Part shown: positions 1 through 7,522 of the stretch, in pieces
Layout of the letters: each line of letters starts with the position of its first letter
Numbering within the stretch: position 1 is the first letter of the stretch
Origin: 13-1-40CM-64-14 sp036393975
Lineage (GTDB): Bacteria; Sysuimicrobiota; Sysuimicrobiia; Sysuimicrobiales; Kaftiobacteriaceae
Direction: 5' to 3'
DNA: 10,343 bases
NCBI GenBank assembly: GCA_036393975.1
Contig: DASWFZ010000001.1
Location: forward strand, 1 to 10,343
Program-made: the position numbers and the translations under genes
The notes under the pieces: model-generated
What the model saw: the letters and a program-made list of their open reading frames with translations, nothing else
Database searches by the model: none
What the model was told of the DNA's origin: nothing

Positions 1-737
1 GCGCTATCTGCCGCCTCCTGAAAGGCGGCGCTCAGTTGCTGTCGATCATCGCGCACGATCCCGCGGTACTCGACGAGGCAGCCCGCTGACTCCATCTCGC
101 CTTTCAGCACCCATGCATTTGTGTTGACGATGCGTCCGGCGGGTGCGGATGGTGCGATGTCCTGCGCGTCGATCAGCTCGTCTCCCGTGGAGATGAGCGC
201 CACGCGAGGCCGACGGTAGGTGAGCACATCGGAGATAGCTGCGCCCGCCATCGTGCCCACGGCAGACGGGCCGATCAGGTCTCCCATCCGCACGATGACG
301 GCCCCCAGAGGCAGCTCCTCGTCCGCTTCGGCAACGTGTTTTTTTGCGTCGAGAGGCCGGTGGATAACGAGGACACCATCTTGCCGCCGAGCGTCTTCGA
401 GCGGGACCACCCGGTCCCCGCGCGAGGGAATCGCACCCCCAGTCGTGATGGACCACGTCTCGCCTCGGTTCGGGCCGTCCTGCGGCCCCTCGCCCATCCG
501 GACTTCCCCACTGATGCGCAATCTCACCGGTTGCTCACGCGAAACCTCGGAGAGATCTGCTTCGTGACACACGTATCCATCCATCGCCGCCCGTCTGAAG
601 CCGGGAAGCTGGCGCGCGGCTGTGACATTGGCTGCCGCCACGCGGCCCAACGCCGCCCGCACCGGAACGCGCTCGGCGGGGAGGGCTTGGGCCAGCGCGA
701 TCAGATGAGCAAATGCCTCTTCGATTTGTTGGGCCAT
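1..737 (-). CDS. moeA: Molybdopterin molybdenumtransferase, MoeA family, C-terminus outside the window
   Basis: The frame is open from an ATG at 737 to the window edge (245 codons) and continues beyond it. MoeA inserts molybdate into adenylylated molybdopterin in the cytoplasm. The start fits the family: a LPAERVPVRAALGRV stretch (residues 19-33) and the AMDGY motif (51-55) are both present. RRPRVALISTGDEL (about 175-188) is the hallmark of the MogA-like domain III, with the aspartate of TGDE at residue 186. The protein is divergent: the usual PxFDNSAMDGYAV reads LPGFRRAAMDGYVC, and the domain I/II motifs (MTGAxxP, RxxGEDV) are poorly kept (TTGGAIPSRGDRVVPLED, then KKHVAEADEEL). The second catalytic region (SGGxSxGxxD) lies outside the window. 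No clear ribosome binding site precedes the ATG. It follows fdhD by 91 bases on the same strand, so the two are probably co-transcribed. The family call is firm; whether it is the housekeeping MoeA or a paralogue dedicated to formate dehydrogenase is open. Confidence 0.9.
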   Translation of the reverse strand, partial: MAQQIEEAFAHLIALAQALPAERVPVRAALGRVAAANVTAARQLPGFRRAAMDGYVCHEADLSEVSREQPVRLRISGEVRMGEGPQDGPNRGETWSITTGGAIPSRGDRVVPLEDARRQDGVLVIHRPLDAKKHVAEADEELPLGAVIVRMGDLIGPSAVGTMAGAAISDVLTYRRPRVALISTGDELIDAQDIAPSAPAGRIVNTNAWVLKGEMESAGCLVEYRGIVRDDRQQLSAAFQEAADS

Positions 738-828
738 TGTCGTGTCAGAGTTGGCGGGGGAGGAGGGGCAGACGGGTCGGCTCAGGCGCGCTGCGGCGCG
801 TGGCGACCCTCAGGATTAGCCCTCTGGA

Positions 829-1722
829 TTAGGCGCCCGATGATGACGTCAGGACGGGGAGTCGAATCCGCTCGTGCCCCGCGTAGATGTTAAAGCGCTC
901 ACCGCGCAGGAAGCCCACCAACGTCAGGCCGAAGTCGCGCGCGACCATCACCGCCAGACTGCTCGGCGCCGACACGGCACAGAAGATGGGGATCCCGGCG
1001 ACCGCACACTTCTGCAGCAGCTCGAAGCTGGCGCGGCCGCTGACCATCACGATGTGGTTCGCGAGGGGAAGGCGTCCGTCCAAGAGTGCCCAGCCGATGA
1101 GCTTGTCCATCGCATTGTGTCGGCCAACGTCTTCTCTTACCGCCACGAGGTCGCCGTCAGCGTCAAAGAGAGCCGCGCCGTGGAGCCCGCCCGTCGTCTC
1201 GAAAATCCCTTGTGCTTTGCGGAGCTTGTCGGGAAGGGAGGTGACCACCTCGGCGCTCACTTCAGGTCCGGGGGAGGCGACGGGGCAGCCCCGTACCCGC
1301 AGGGCGTCCAGACTTGCCTTGCCGCACACCCCGCACGCGCTGGTGGTGTAGAAATGCCGCTCGAGTGTGGCAAGATCTGGGAGCGCGTCTGCGCGCAGCG
1401 AGACATTCACGATGTTGTATTGCTGATCGGACGGGACCTCCGCATCGAAGCAGTAGACAATTCGGGCAATCTCATCGCGCGCGTGCAGGATGCCTTCGCC
1501 AAACAGGAAGCCGGCCGCCAGTTCGAAGTCGGCGCCGGGGGTACGCATGGTCACGGCGACGGTTTGCTTTGCGGGTCCAGCGAGTAGACGGATCTCGAGG
1601 GGTTCTTCAGTTGCGAGCTGGTCTGATCGTGTTTGTCCCCGGCCTTCTTTGACCACCCACACCTCTGCGGGGGTTTTGGCTGCGGGGCGGTGGTCGCCCC
1701 GATCGCTCAGAGGGGGTGCCAT
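829..1722 (-). CDS. fdhD: FdhD, formate dehydrogenase sulfurtransferase / accessory protein
   Basis: A 297-residue protein close in length to E. coli FdhD (277). FdhD accepts sulfur from a cysteine desulfurase and transfers it to the bis-MGD cofactor of formate dehydrogenase, a step needed for activity. Seen here: the family N-terminal signature ATEEPLEIRL, the paired cysteines of SACGVCGKAS (C130 and C133, the sulfur-relay CxxC), the REDVGRHNAMDKLIG block, the SGRASFELLQKC block, and a C-terminal GFLRGERFNIY. The frame extends upstream to a GTG at 1845, but those 41 extra residues are low-complexity and would overlap the -35 box of the divergent fdn promoter, so the ATG at 1722 is preferred. 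Its ribosome binding site is weak. It is transcribed divergently from the fdn operon, and moeA follows 91 bases downstream. The stop is TAA at 829-831. Confidence 0.94.
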   Translation of the reverse strand: MAPPLSDRGDHRPAAKTPAEVWVVKEGRGQTRSDQLATEEPLEIRLLAGPAKQTVAVTMRTPGADFELAAGFLFGEGILHARDEIARIVYCFDAEVPSDQQYNIVNVSLRADALPDLATLERHFYTTSACGVCGKASLDALRVRGCPVASPGPEVSAEVVTSLPDKLRKAQGIFETTGGLHGAALFDADGDLVAVREDVGRHNAMDKLIGWALLDGRLPLANHIVMVSGRASFELLQKCAVAGIPIFCAVSAPSSLAVMVARDFGLTLVGFLRGERFNIYAGHERIRLPVLTSSSGA

Positions 1723-1764
1723 GCTCGTTTTCCAGGTGCCCGGGGAGAGGACATGCCGAAGTGT

Positions 1765-1780
1765 ACAGGAGTTCTCCGGT
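1765..1780. promoter_or_regulatory. Imperfect palindrome, candidate operator between fdhD and fdnG
   Basis: ACAGGAG-TT-CTCCGGT is a 7+2+7 dyad with six of seven arm positions complementary. It lies about 43 bases upstream of the fdhD start and 52 bases upstream of the -35 box of the fdn promoter, a reasonable place for a regulator acting on both divergent units. No known regulator motif is recognised in it (it is not FNR-, NarL- or Fur-like), so the role is inferred from symmetry and position only. Confidence 0.3.
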
Positions 1781-1831
1781 CTGGCAGTGCACTCCTCTGC
1801 TCTTTGCCCATCGGCCATCGTCGGTTGCGCC

Positions 1832-1862
1832 TTGACAGGGAGCACCCGCTCAGGCCTAAAAT
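1832..1862 (+). promoter_or_regulatory. Promoter of the fdn operon
   Basis: A perfect -35 hexamer TTGACA (1832-1837) is followed after 19 bases by TAAAAT (1857-1862), five of six matches to the -10 consensus. The spacer is two bases longer than optimal, which could make the promoter activator-dependent. Transcription would begin near 1869, giving a leader of about 45 bases before fdnG. This is the best vegetative-type promoter in the window and sits where one is required, in the divergent gap before the operon. Confidence 0.6.
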
Positions 1863-1886
1863 GACACCAAACCTACCGTCTATTTA

Positions 1887-1909
1887 CTCCCAAGCCTAGG
1901 GAGGGGGAG
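1887..1909 (+). promoter_or_regulatory. Double Shine-Dalgarno of fdnG with a small occluding hairpin
   Basis: Two tandem purine tracts, GGGAGG (1899-1904) and GGGAG (1905-1909), lie 9 and 4 bases before the fdnG ATG. CTCCC at 1887-1891 can pair perfectly with GGGAG at 1899-1903 (7-base loop) or alternatively with GGGAG at 1905-1909. The stem could moderate initiation, but with two tracts one is always free, so a regulatory effect is uncertain. Confidence 0.4.
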
Positions 1910-1913
1910 CACG

Positions 1914-4900
1914 ATGAGTGTTCCGACGATTACGCGCCGCACATTCCTCACCACAGGGGTGGCCGGAGGGGTGGTTGGCGCGGCGGTAAGCGTCTTCGGC
2001 TTCGACGTCAAGCCCGCTGCAGCTCAAGCCCGCACCCTCAAAATCGAGCGCACCACCGAGACCCGGAGCGTGTGTCCATACTGCGCGGTGGGGTGCAGCG
2101 TCATCATCCACACCCTGGGCGACCGCTCGCGCAACGTCACCGGCACCACCGTGGTGCACGTCGAAGGGGACCCGGATAGCCCGATCAACCGCGGCACGCT
2201 ATGTTCCAAGGGTGCGACGCTGCGGGACGACATCGTCAACGACCGGCGCATGACGAAAATGCTGTACCGCGCGCCGGGGGCGGACCACTTCGAGGAAAAG
2301 TCCTGGGATTGGGCCATTGACCGCATTGCCCACCTGATTAAAGAGACACGCGATCACCGCCTCATCACGCAAGATTACAAGGGGCGGACGATCAACGCCC
2401 TGACCGCAATGGCCGTGGTCGGCGGCTGCACCGACTCCAACGAGAATAACTATCTGATCCAGAAGGCCTTCCGGGCGGGCCTCGGCGTCATCCCGGTGGA
2501 GCAGCAAGCTCGAATATGACACGGCCCCACGGTGGCCAGTTTGGCCGCCACATTCGGACGCGGGGCAATGACCAATGGCTGGACCGATATCGCCAACGCG
2601 GACGTCATCTTGGCGATGGGGGGCAATCCGGCCGAGAACCACCCCGTCGGGTTCCGGTTTGTCATGGAAGCCAAGCGCCGGCGGGGGGCAAAGCTGGTGG
2701 CCGTGGATCCGCGCTTCCAACGAACCGCCGCAGTCGCCGACCACTTCGTCCAGATCCGCGCCGGCACCGACATTGCCTTCCTCGGTGGGCTGATCAACTA
2801 CGCCTTGCAGACCGGCCACGTCCAGGTCGACTACGTCAAGCTTCACACCAACGCACCTTTCATCGTGAAAGAGGGCTACAGCTTCGACGCGAAGACTGGG
2901 CTCTTCTCCGGGTGGGACAAGGATAAGAAGCAGTACGACACCTCAAGCTGGCAGTACGAGGTGGACGCGCAGGGGAACGCGCAGGTCGACCCGACCCTCC
3001 AGCACCCTCGCTCGGTCTTCCAGCTCATGAAGGTGTTCTACTCCCGCTACACGCCCGAGAAAGTTTCTGAGGTTTGTGGCTGCGACGCCGAGGCGTTCAA
3101 GAAGGCGGCGGAGATCATCACCTCGACCTACCCCGCGAACCGCGCAGGGACGATCATGTACGCGTTGGGCTGGACCCACCACAGCTTCTCGGTCCAGCTG
3201 ATCAAGACCGCCGCGATGCTCCAGCTGCTGTTGGGGAATGTGGGGATGCCCGGCGGTGGCGTGAACGCGCTTCGCGGCCACGCGAACATCCAGGGCGGGA
3301 CTGACAATGGGATGGGCTATCACAACGTCCCGGGCTACATGCCGATTCCCAAGGCGGCGCACGTGAATATGGAGGACTACTTGAAGGTAGCCGTGCCCAA
3401 GCCGCTGCGTCCTAACTCGGTGAATTTCTGGTCGAACACGCCCAAGCTGTTCACGAGCCAGCTCAAGGCCTTCTATGGTGCGGCTGCCACCAAAGCCAAC
3501 CAGTTCGGCTACACGCTTCATCCCCGCCTGCCCGAGGATCCGAAGTCCGGCAAACTGGAGAACTGGAGCTGGGCCTATATCTACGACCACATGGCGCAAG
3601 GGCAGGTCGAAGGCCTGGTCGACTTCGGGATGAACCCCGTCTGCAACGGACCCAACTCCCGGAAGATGGTGTTCGCCCTGTCGCAGCTCAAGTGGCTCGT
3701 GGTTGCCGAGAACTTCGAGACGGAGACGACCTCGTTCTGGAAGTCGGAGATTTTGGCGCTGGCGGACAAGAAAACCGAGGACGTCAAAACCGAAGTCTTC
3801 CTCCTGCCCGCGGCCAACTTCGCCGAGAAGTCCGGATCGTTCACCAACTCCTCGCGCTGGGCGCAGTGGAAATACAAGGCCCTCGATGCCCCCGGCCAGG
3901 CGAAGCCGGACCAGGAGATTATCGGGCGCATCTTCACGAAGGTCCGGGAGCTCTACAAGGCCGAGGGCGGAACCTTCCCTGACCCTGTCCTCGGTCTGGA
4001 CTGGTCCTACACCAACCCGTTCTCCCCCGCCGAGGACGAAGTCGCTCGGGAGATTAATGGAAAGGATCTGACCACCGGCCAGCAGCTAGCGTCGTTCAGT
4101 GCGCTGAAAGACGATGGCACCACCTCCAGCGGCAACTGGTTGTACTGCGGCTCCTATACCGAAGGCGGGAATATGATGACCCGCCGCAGTACCGAGGACC
4201 CCACAGGATTGGGGCGGTTCTCCTCCTGGTCGTGGAGCTGGCCCGCGAACCGGCGGATCATGTACAATCGCGCGTCCGCAGATGCGCAGGGGAAACCGTG
4301 GGATCCCACCCGCCCGGCGATTGTCTGGAACGGCAAGGCTTGGGTGGGTGATGTGCCGGATTACCCTGGAACGTCAGACCCGGAGAAGGGCGCGGGTGCG
4401 TTCATCGTGCTCCCCGAGGGAGTCGCCCGGCTGTTTGCCCCCGGGGACATCTTTAAAGAAGGGCCCTTCCCGGAGTTCTACGAGCCTGTGGAGTCCCCAG
4501 TCGACAACCCGATGCACCCGGGCGGGCAGAGCCGCAATCCCGCGGCCGTCATTTTCAAGACTACCCAATGGGATGTACTCGGCACCGCCAAAGACTTCCC
4601 CATCGTCGGCACCACCTACCGGCTCACCGAGCACTTCCACTACTGGACCAAGAATCACCCTCGGGCGATCGAGATGATGCCCGAGTTCTTCGTTGAAATT
4701 CCGGTCGAACTGGGACAGGAGATGGGGATCAAAGACGGTCAGCGGGTCCGGGTCACATCAGCCCGGGGTCACATCGAGGGCAACGCTCTGCTGACCAAGC
4801 GGATCAAGCCCATGACCGTCGCGGGCAAGAAAGTTTACCAGATTGGTATGCCGATCCACTGGGGGTTCATTGGATTGGGCAAGCAGGGCGGCAGCCTCGC

Positions 4901-4985
4901 GAACATCACCACGCCCCCGGTCGTGGACCCGAACTCGTTTTGCCCGGAGTACAAAGGCTTCCTCGTTAAGCTCGAAAAGGTGTGA
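1914..4985 (+). CDS. fdnG: Formate dehydrogenase-N type alpha subunit, selenoprotein, Tat-exported
   Basis: This catalytic subunit oxidises formate to CO2 at a bis-MGD molybdenum (or tungsten) centre. It is 1023 residues when the in-frame TGA at 2517-2519 is read as selenocysteine (E. coli FdnG is 1015). Both halves share one frame and the junction reads EQQARI-U-HGPTVASLAATFGRG, the FdnG active-site sequence, with Sec202 and the catalytic His203 equivalent to 196/197 in E. coli. The N-terminus is a twin-arginine signal (ITRRTFL, residues 6-12; hydrophobic stretch 14-30; likely cleavage after AAA35-37), so the enzyme works outside the cytoplasmic membrane. A [4Fe-4S] site follows: C54, C57, C61 and C97. 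Further family blocks are RGHANIQGGTDNG and, near the C-terminus, the molybdopterin dinucleotide-binding domain (PEFFVEIPVELGQEMGIKDG). The start is set by a strong double ribosome binding site and the Tat motif. fdnH follows after 4 bases. A naive caller would report two genes, 1914-2519 and about 2532-4985; the intact active-site context argues against a pseudogene. Confidence 0.96.
2517..2519 (+). other. Selenocysteine codon (TGA, Sec202)
   Basis: TGA lies in frame between ARI and HGPTVASLA, exactly where Sec-containing formate dehydrogenases have U and cysteine-type enzymes have C. Both flanking reading frames are open and conserved, so this is a recoded codon rather than a terminator. 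Decoding needs SelB and tRNA-Sec, which are not in this window. Confidence 0.95.
2517..2549 (+). promoter_or_regulatory. Bacterial SECIS element
   Basis: Directly after the TGA and an 11-base linker, GGTGGCC (2531-2537) pairs with GGCCGCC (2543-2549) around the loop AGTTT (2538-2542). Counting the U of UGA as 1, the bases SelB is known to read in E. coli fdhF (U17, and G23-U24 in the loop) fall here on T2533, G2539 and T2540, so register and spacing are kept. Unlike E. coli, where U17 is bulged, U2533 can form a wobble with G2547, giving a continuous seven-pair stem and a five-base loop. Confidence 0.88.
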
Positions 4986-4989
4986 CGCG

Positions 4990-5877
4990 ATGAGCCCAGT
5001 GACGAGCGCTTCGGCCCTCCAGGTCAAAGCGGTGTCCGCCTCCCCCCACACGGCGGCGGGCATCAAAGATGTCCCCGAACTCACCAAGCTGATTGACGTC
5101 TCGGTGTGCATCGGGTGCAAGGCCTGCGAGGTGGCCTGCCAAGAGTGGAACGATTTGAAAGTCGACGAGATCCGGGAGTCACCCCCGCAGACGTACCAGA
5201 CACTGCCCGATCTGGAGTACAACTTCTGGCAGCTCATCAAGTTCAACGAAACCGAGCGCGACGGGCGGCTGCTGTGGACGCTGACCAAATACCAGTGCAT
5301 GCACTGCGAAGACCCGGGGTGTTTGAAGGCCTGTCCGGCGCCCGGGGCGATCGTGCAGTACTCCAACGGCATCGTCGACTTCGTGCAAGAGAACTGCATC
5401 GGCTGCCAGTTCTGTGTGACGGGCTGCCCGTTCGACGTCCCCCGGATCAGCCCGACGACGGGGAAGGTCTACAAGTGCACGCTGTGCTCGGACCGCGTCA
5501 GCGCGGGACTCGAGCCGGCGTGCGTAAAGTCCTGCCCGACCAATGCCATCTCCTTCGGGACGCGGGAGAAGATGCTCGCTCAGGCCCAGGGACGAGTCGC
5601 CCAGTTGACCGCGGACGGTTTGGATCACGCTGCTGTCTACAATCCGGCGGGTGTGGGCGGCACCCATGTCATCTACGTGTTACCGCACGGCGACGAGACG
5701 AGTCTGTACGGCCTACCCACCAACCCCAAAGTAACGTTCGTAAACCTCTGGAAGGGACCGCTCAAGTGGTTGGGCAATCTCGTGTTCGCCGGCGGCATCG
5801 TCGGGGTGGTGCTGCACTACCTGCGATATGGACCGCGAGAGGTCGACGAATCGCGGCACGACGACGTGAAGCACTGA
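4990..5877 (+). CDS. fdnH: Formate dehydrogenase beta subunit, four [4Fe-4S] ferredoxin-type electron carrier
   Basis: A 295-residue protein (E. coli FdnH is 294) that carries electrons from the alpha subunit to the cytochrome b subunit. Sixteen cysteines form four ferredoxin-like sets: C40/C43/C46/C50, C103/C106/C111/C115, C136/C139/C142/C146 and C163/C166/C178/C182. The last has the expanded CxxC-x11-CxxxC spacing typical of this family. One transmembrane helix near residues 257-281 (KWLGNLVFAGGIVGVVLHYL) anchors it, followed by a short charged tail. There is no signal peptide, so it should be exported as a passenger of the Tat-bearing alpha subunit. The frame extends upstream into fdnG, but the ATG at 4990, four bases after the fdnG stop and behind AAAAGG (4975-4980), gives the correct family length. 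Translational coupling to fdnG is likely. Confidence 0.95.
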   Translation: MSPVTSASALQVKAVSASPHTAAGIKDVPELTKLIDVSVCIGCKACEVACQEWNDLKVDEIRESPPQTYQTLPDLEYNFWQLIKFNETERDGRLLWTLTKYQCMHCEDPGCLKACPAPGAIVQYSNGIVDFVQENCIGCQFCVTGCPFDVPRISPTTGKVYKCTLCSDRVSAGLEPACVKSCPTNAISFGTREKMLAQAQGRVAQLTADGLDHAAVYNPAGVGGTHVIYVLPHGDETSLYGLPTNPKVTFVNLWKGPLKWLGNLVFAGGIVGVVLHYLRYGPREVDESRHDDVKH

Positions 5878-5888
5878 GGGTGGATTAG
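5878..5888 (+). repeat. Intercistronic repeat copy 1, after the fdnH stop
   Basis: GGGTGGATTAG begins immediately after the fdnH stop codon. An almost identical 11-mer (one A/G difference) lies just after the fdnI stop at 6571-6581. A shared CTGACG follows in each spacer (5905-5910 and 6589-6594), 9-10 bases before the next start codon. The function is unknown. Confidence 0.45.
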
Positions 5889-5919
5889 AACGACGGCGAG
5901 ATCTCTGACGAGGGGACCT

Positions 5920-6567
5920 ATGGCCCAGCGCGCCGACGGACGCAATCTGATTGTGCGGTACCCCATGGTCGACCGGGTCGTCCACTGGACGATCGCCGGT
6001 ACCTTTGTCTACGTGATGCTTACCGGGCTAGCGCTGTTTTCCCCGCCGTTCTTCTGGCTGGCCGACGTCTTCGGCGGTGGTCCTGTCATCCGCTACTGGC
6101 ATCCCATCATCGCCGTGGTCTTCCTCGCCGCCTTGGCGGTGTTGTTGGTCCGATGGTTCAAGGACATGAAGGTGGACGTGGACGATCGCCGCTGGATCGG
6201 GCACTTCCGGGAGTTTGTCACCGGAGATGAGAAAGTAGTCGCCGATGCCGGGCGCTTCAACTTTGGGCAGAAGGCGTTATTCTGGGTCCAGTCCGCCTCG
6301 GCGGTGCTCCTCCTGCTCTCCGGGGTGACCCTGTGGTTCCCGCGGTCCTTCGACGTGGGCCTGCGGCAGGCCGGTTTTATCGTCCACGATCTGTCCGCTA
6401 TTGTCGCTATCGGCGCCCTCATCGTGCACATCTACATGGGCGTGTTCGTCACGCCCGGCAGTGTGAAGGCGATGACCCAGGGGACGGTGTCCGCGCGGTG
6501 GGCGGAGGCCCACCATGCGCGGTGGCTGAAGGCGCTTCGATCGGCGACTCCGCAGGCGCGTCACTAA
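5920..6567 (+). CDS. fdnI: Formate dehydrogenase gamma subunit, membrane cytochrome b
   Basis: A 215-residue integral membrane diheme cytochrome b (E. coli FdnI is 217) that passes electrons from the beta subunit to quinone. Four hydrophobic segments are visible, at about 20-40, 57-79, 119-139 and 153-175. The four histidines H22, H61, H156 and H170 match in place the known heme ligands of FdnI (recalled as H18, H57, H155 and H169), and the GRFNFGQKALFW loop matches the family's RYNxGQK block, close to the quinone site. The ATG at 5920 has a GAGGGG ribosome binding site (5910-5915). It is separated from fdnH by 42 bases. Its presence makes this a respiratory, quinone-reducing enzyme rather than a soluble NAD-linked or hydrogen-lyase one. 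Confidence 0.94.
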   Translation: MAQRADGRNLIVRYPMVDRVVHWTIAGTFVYVMLTGLALFSPPFFWLADVFGGGPVIRYWHPIIAVVFLAALAVLLVRWFKDMKVDVDDRRWIGHFREFVTGDEKVVADAGRFNFGQKALFWVQSASAVLLLLSGVTLWFPRSFDVGLRQAGFIVHDLSAIVAIGALIVHIYMGVFVTPGSVKAMTQGTVSARWAEAHHARWLKALRSATPQARH

Positions 6568-6570
6568 GGC

Positions 6571-6581
6571 GGGTGGATTGG
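6571..6581 (+). repeat. Intercistronic repeat copy 2, after the fdnI stop
   Basis: GGGTGGATTGG starts three bases after the fdnI stop and differs from the 5878-5888 copy at one position. The downstream CTGACG (6589-6594) stands 10 bases before the TTG proposed as the fdhE start, as the first copy's CTGACG stands 9 bases before the fdnI ATG. This suggests the two spacers are related. Confidence 0.45.
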
Positions 6582-6604
6582 CACATCGCTGACGCATCAC
6601 CACG

Positions 6605-7510
6605 TTGGCTTCGTTTTCCCTCGGTAACACCCGATCGGTGGCTATAAACACGATTCTCGGGTTTTCATGGGATCAGCAGCGTGGCCGCGCGGAGGACCTC
6701 GCGACGCGGTATCCGTTCGCGCAGGACGCGCTGGGCTTTTTCCGGCAGTTGATCTCCTTCCAGGAGACGATGTTCGAAGGCCTGCCTGTCCAGCCAGAGC
6801 ACGTCCCGGTCGAGAACGACGGCCCCTTCCCGTTGCGCGAGCTGTTCGGTGAGCAGCATCACGATCTGTTGCTGTCAAAATTTCCAGAATTTCTCGACCT
6901 GGTCCAGAGGATCGCACCGAGCGCGCTCGCGGAGGCGGCGGGGGCTCTGCGGTCTGTGCCAGCGGAGCGCTGGGAAGCGTTGCTGGATGCCTATTGGTTC
7001 CAGGATACCGGTCAGCCGGATTCTCCCGACGAGGCGGGGGCGATTGATTTCTTTCCCAAGGCCTTTCTCCAGCCGTACGCGGCCGGACTCGCGAACAGGG
7101 TGCGCGGGGAGGGGAATGAGGCGGGGATCGACTGGAAAGTCGCCCAGGGGATTGGGGTGTGCCCGATGTGCGGGGCGAGGGCCCAGGTGTCAGTCCTGCG
7201 CCCCGAATCGCACGGCGCGTCGCGGACCTTACTGTGCTCGCTATGCGCTACGGAGTGGCGATTTAAGCGGGTGCGTTGCGTGAGCTGCGGGGAGGAAGAG
7301 TTTGACCGCCTTCTCTACCACTCAACGGATCAGTTCCCGCACGTGCGGCTCAACCTGTGCGAGACGTGTCACACATACATCAAGGAAGTGGATCTGACCA
7401 AAGAAACGCAGGCCGTCCCCGTCGTCGACGAAATCGCCACGATTCCCTTAGACATTGTCGCCGTTGAGCGCGGCTATCACAAGCTCGAACTGAACCTGAT
7501 CGGGATGTGA
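6605..7510 (+). CDS. fdhE: FdhE, formate dehydrogenase assembly / Tat proofreading protein
   Basis: A 301-residue cytoplasmic rubredoxin-like protein (E. coli FdhE is 309) that binds exportable formate dehydrogenase subunits and is needed for their activity. The N-terminal half is helical and variable. The C-terminal half has the four CxxC motifs of the family: C186/C189 (GVCPMCGA), C211/C214, C225/C228 (RCVSCGEE) and C252/C255 (LCETCHTYIKEVD), which in E. coli bind iron. The C-terminal DIVAVERGYHKLELNLIG is also typical. The start is uncertain: an in-frame stop at 6590-6592 limits it, TTG 6605 is the first candidate and GTG 6638 the next, and neither has a visible ribosome binding site. The spacer resembles the fdnH-fdnI spacer, which supports TTG 6605. 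It ends the operon 12 bases before the convergent mrp. Confidence 0.92.
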   Translation: MASFSLGNTRSVAINTILGFSWDQQRGRAEDLATRYPFAQDALGFFRQLISFQETMFEGLPVQPEHVPVENDGPFPLRELFGEQHHDLLLSKFPEFLDLVQRIAPSALAEAAGALRSVPAERWEALLDAYWFQDTGQPDSPDEAGAIDFFPKAFLQPYAAGLANRVRGEGNEAGIDWKVAQGIGVCPMCGARAQVSVLRPESHGASRTLLCSLCATEWRFKRVRCVSCGEEEFDRLLYHSTDQFPHVRLNLCETCHTYIKEVDLTKETQAVPVVDEIATIPLDIVAVERGYHKLELNLIGM

Positions 7511-7522
7511 ACCGAGGAAGCC

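Noticed and set aside
813..832. Direct repeat GGATTAG (813-819 and 826-832) at the fdhD stop
   Set aside because: Seven bases, two copies, no further structure; too short to be a meaningful repeat.
336..893. Long overlapping open frames on the plus strand across moeA/fdhD (for example 336-893 and 874-1587)
   Set aside because: They are antisense shadows of clearly conserved moeA and fdhD in high-GC DNA, with arginine-rich, low-complexity translations and no recognisable domain.
1749..1770. fdhD promoter with TACACT as -10 on the minus strand (1765-1760)
   Set aside because: Four of six -10 matches and no -35 at proper spacing; not strong enough to annotate.
1723..1845. FdhD N-terminal extension starting at GTG 1845 (or ATG 1818)
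   Set aside because: The extra 41 residues do not resemble the family N-terminus, lack a good ribosome binding site and overlap the -35 region of the fdn promoter; ATG 1722 gives the normal family length.
1914..2519. Separate 201-residue protein ending at TGA 2517, followed by another gene from GTG 2532
   Set aside because: Both segments are in one frame, the junction is the canonical FdnG active-site sequence and a SECIS follows; one selenoprotein explains both.
4843..4989. Upstream extension of the fdnH frame
   Set aside because: It overlaps the conserved fdnG C-terminus in another frame; ATG 4990 with AAAAGG upstream gives the expected 295 residues.
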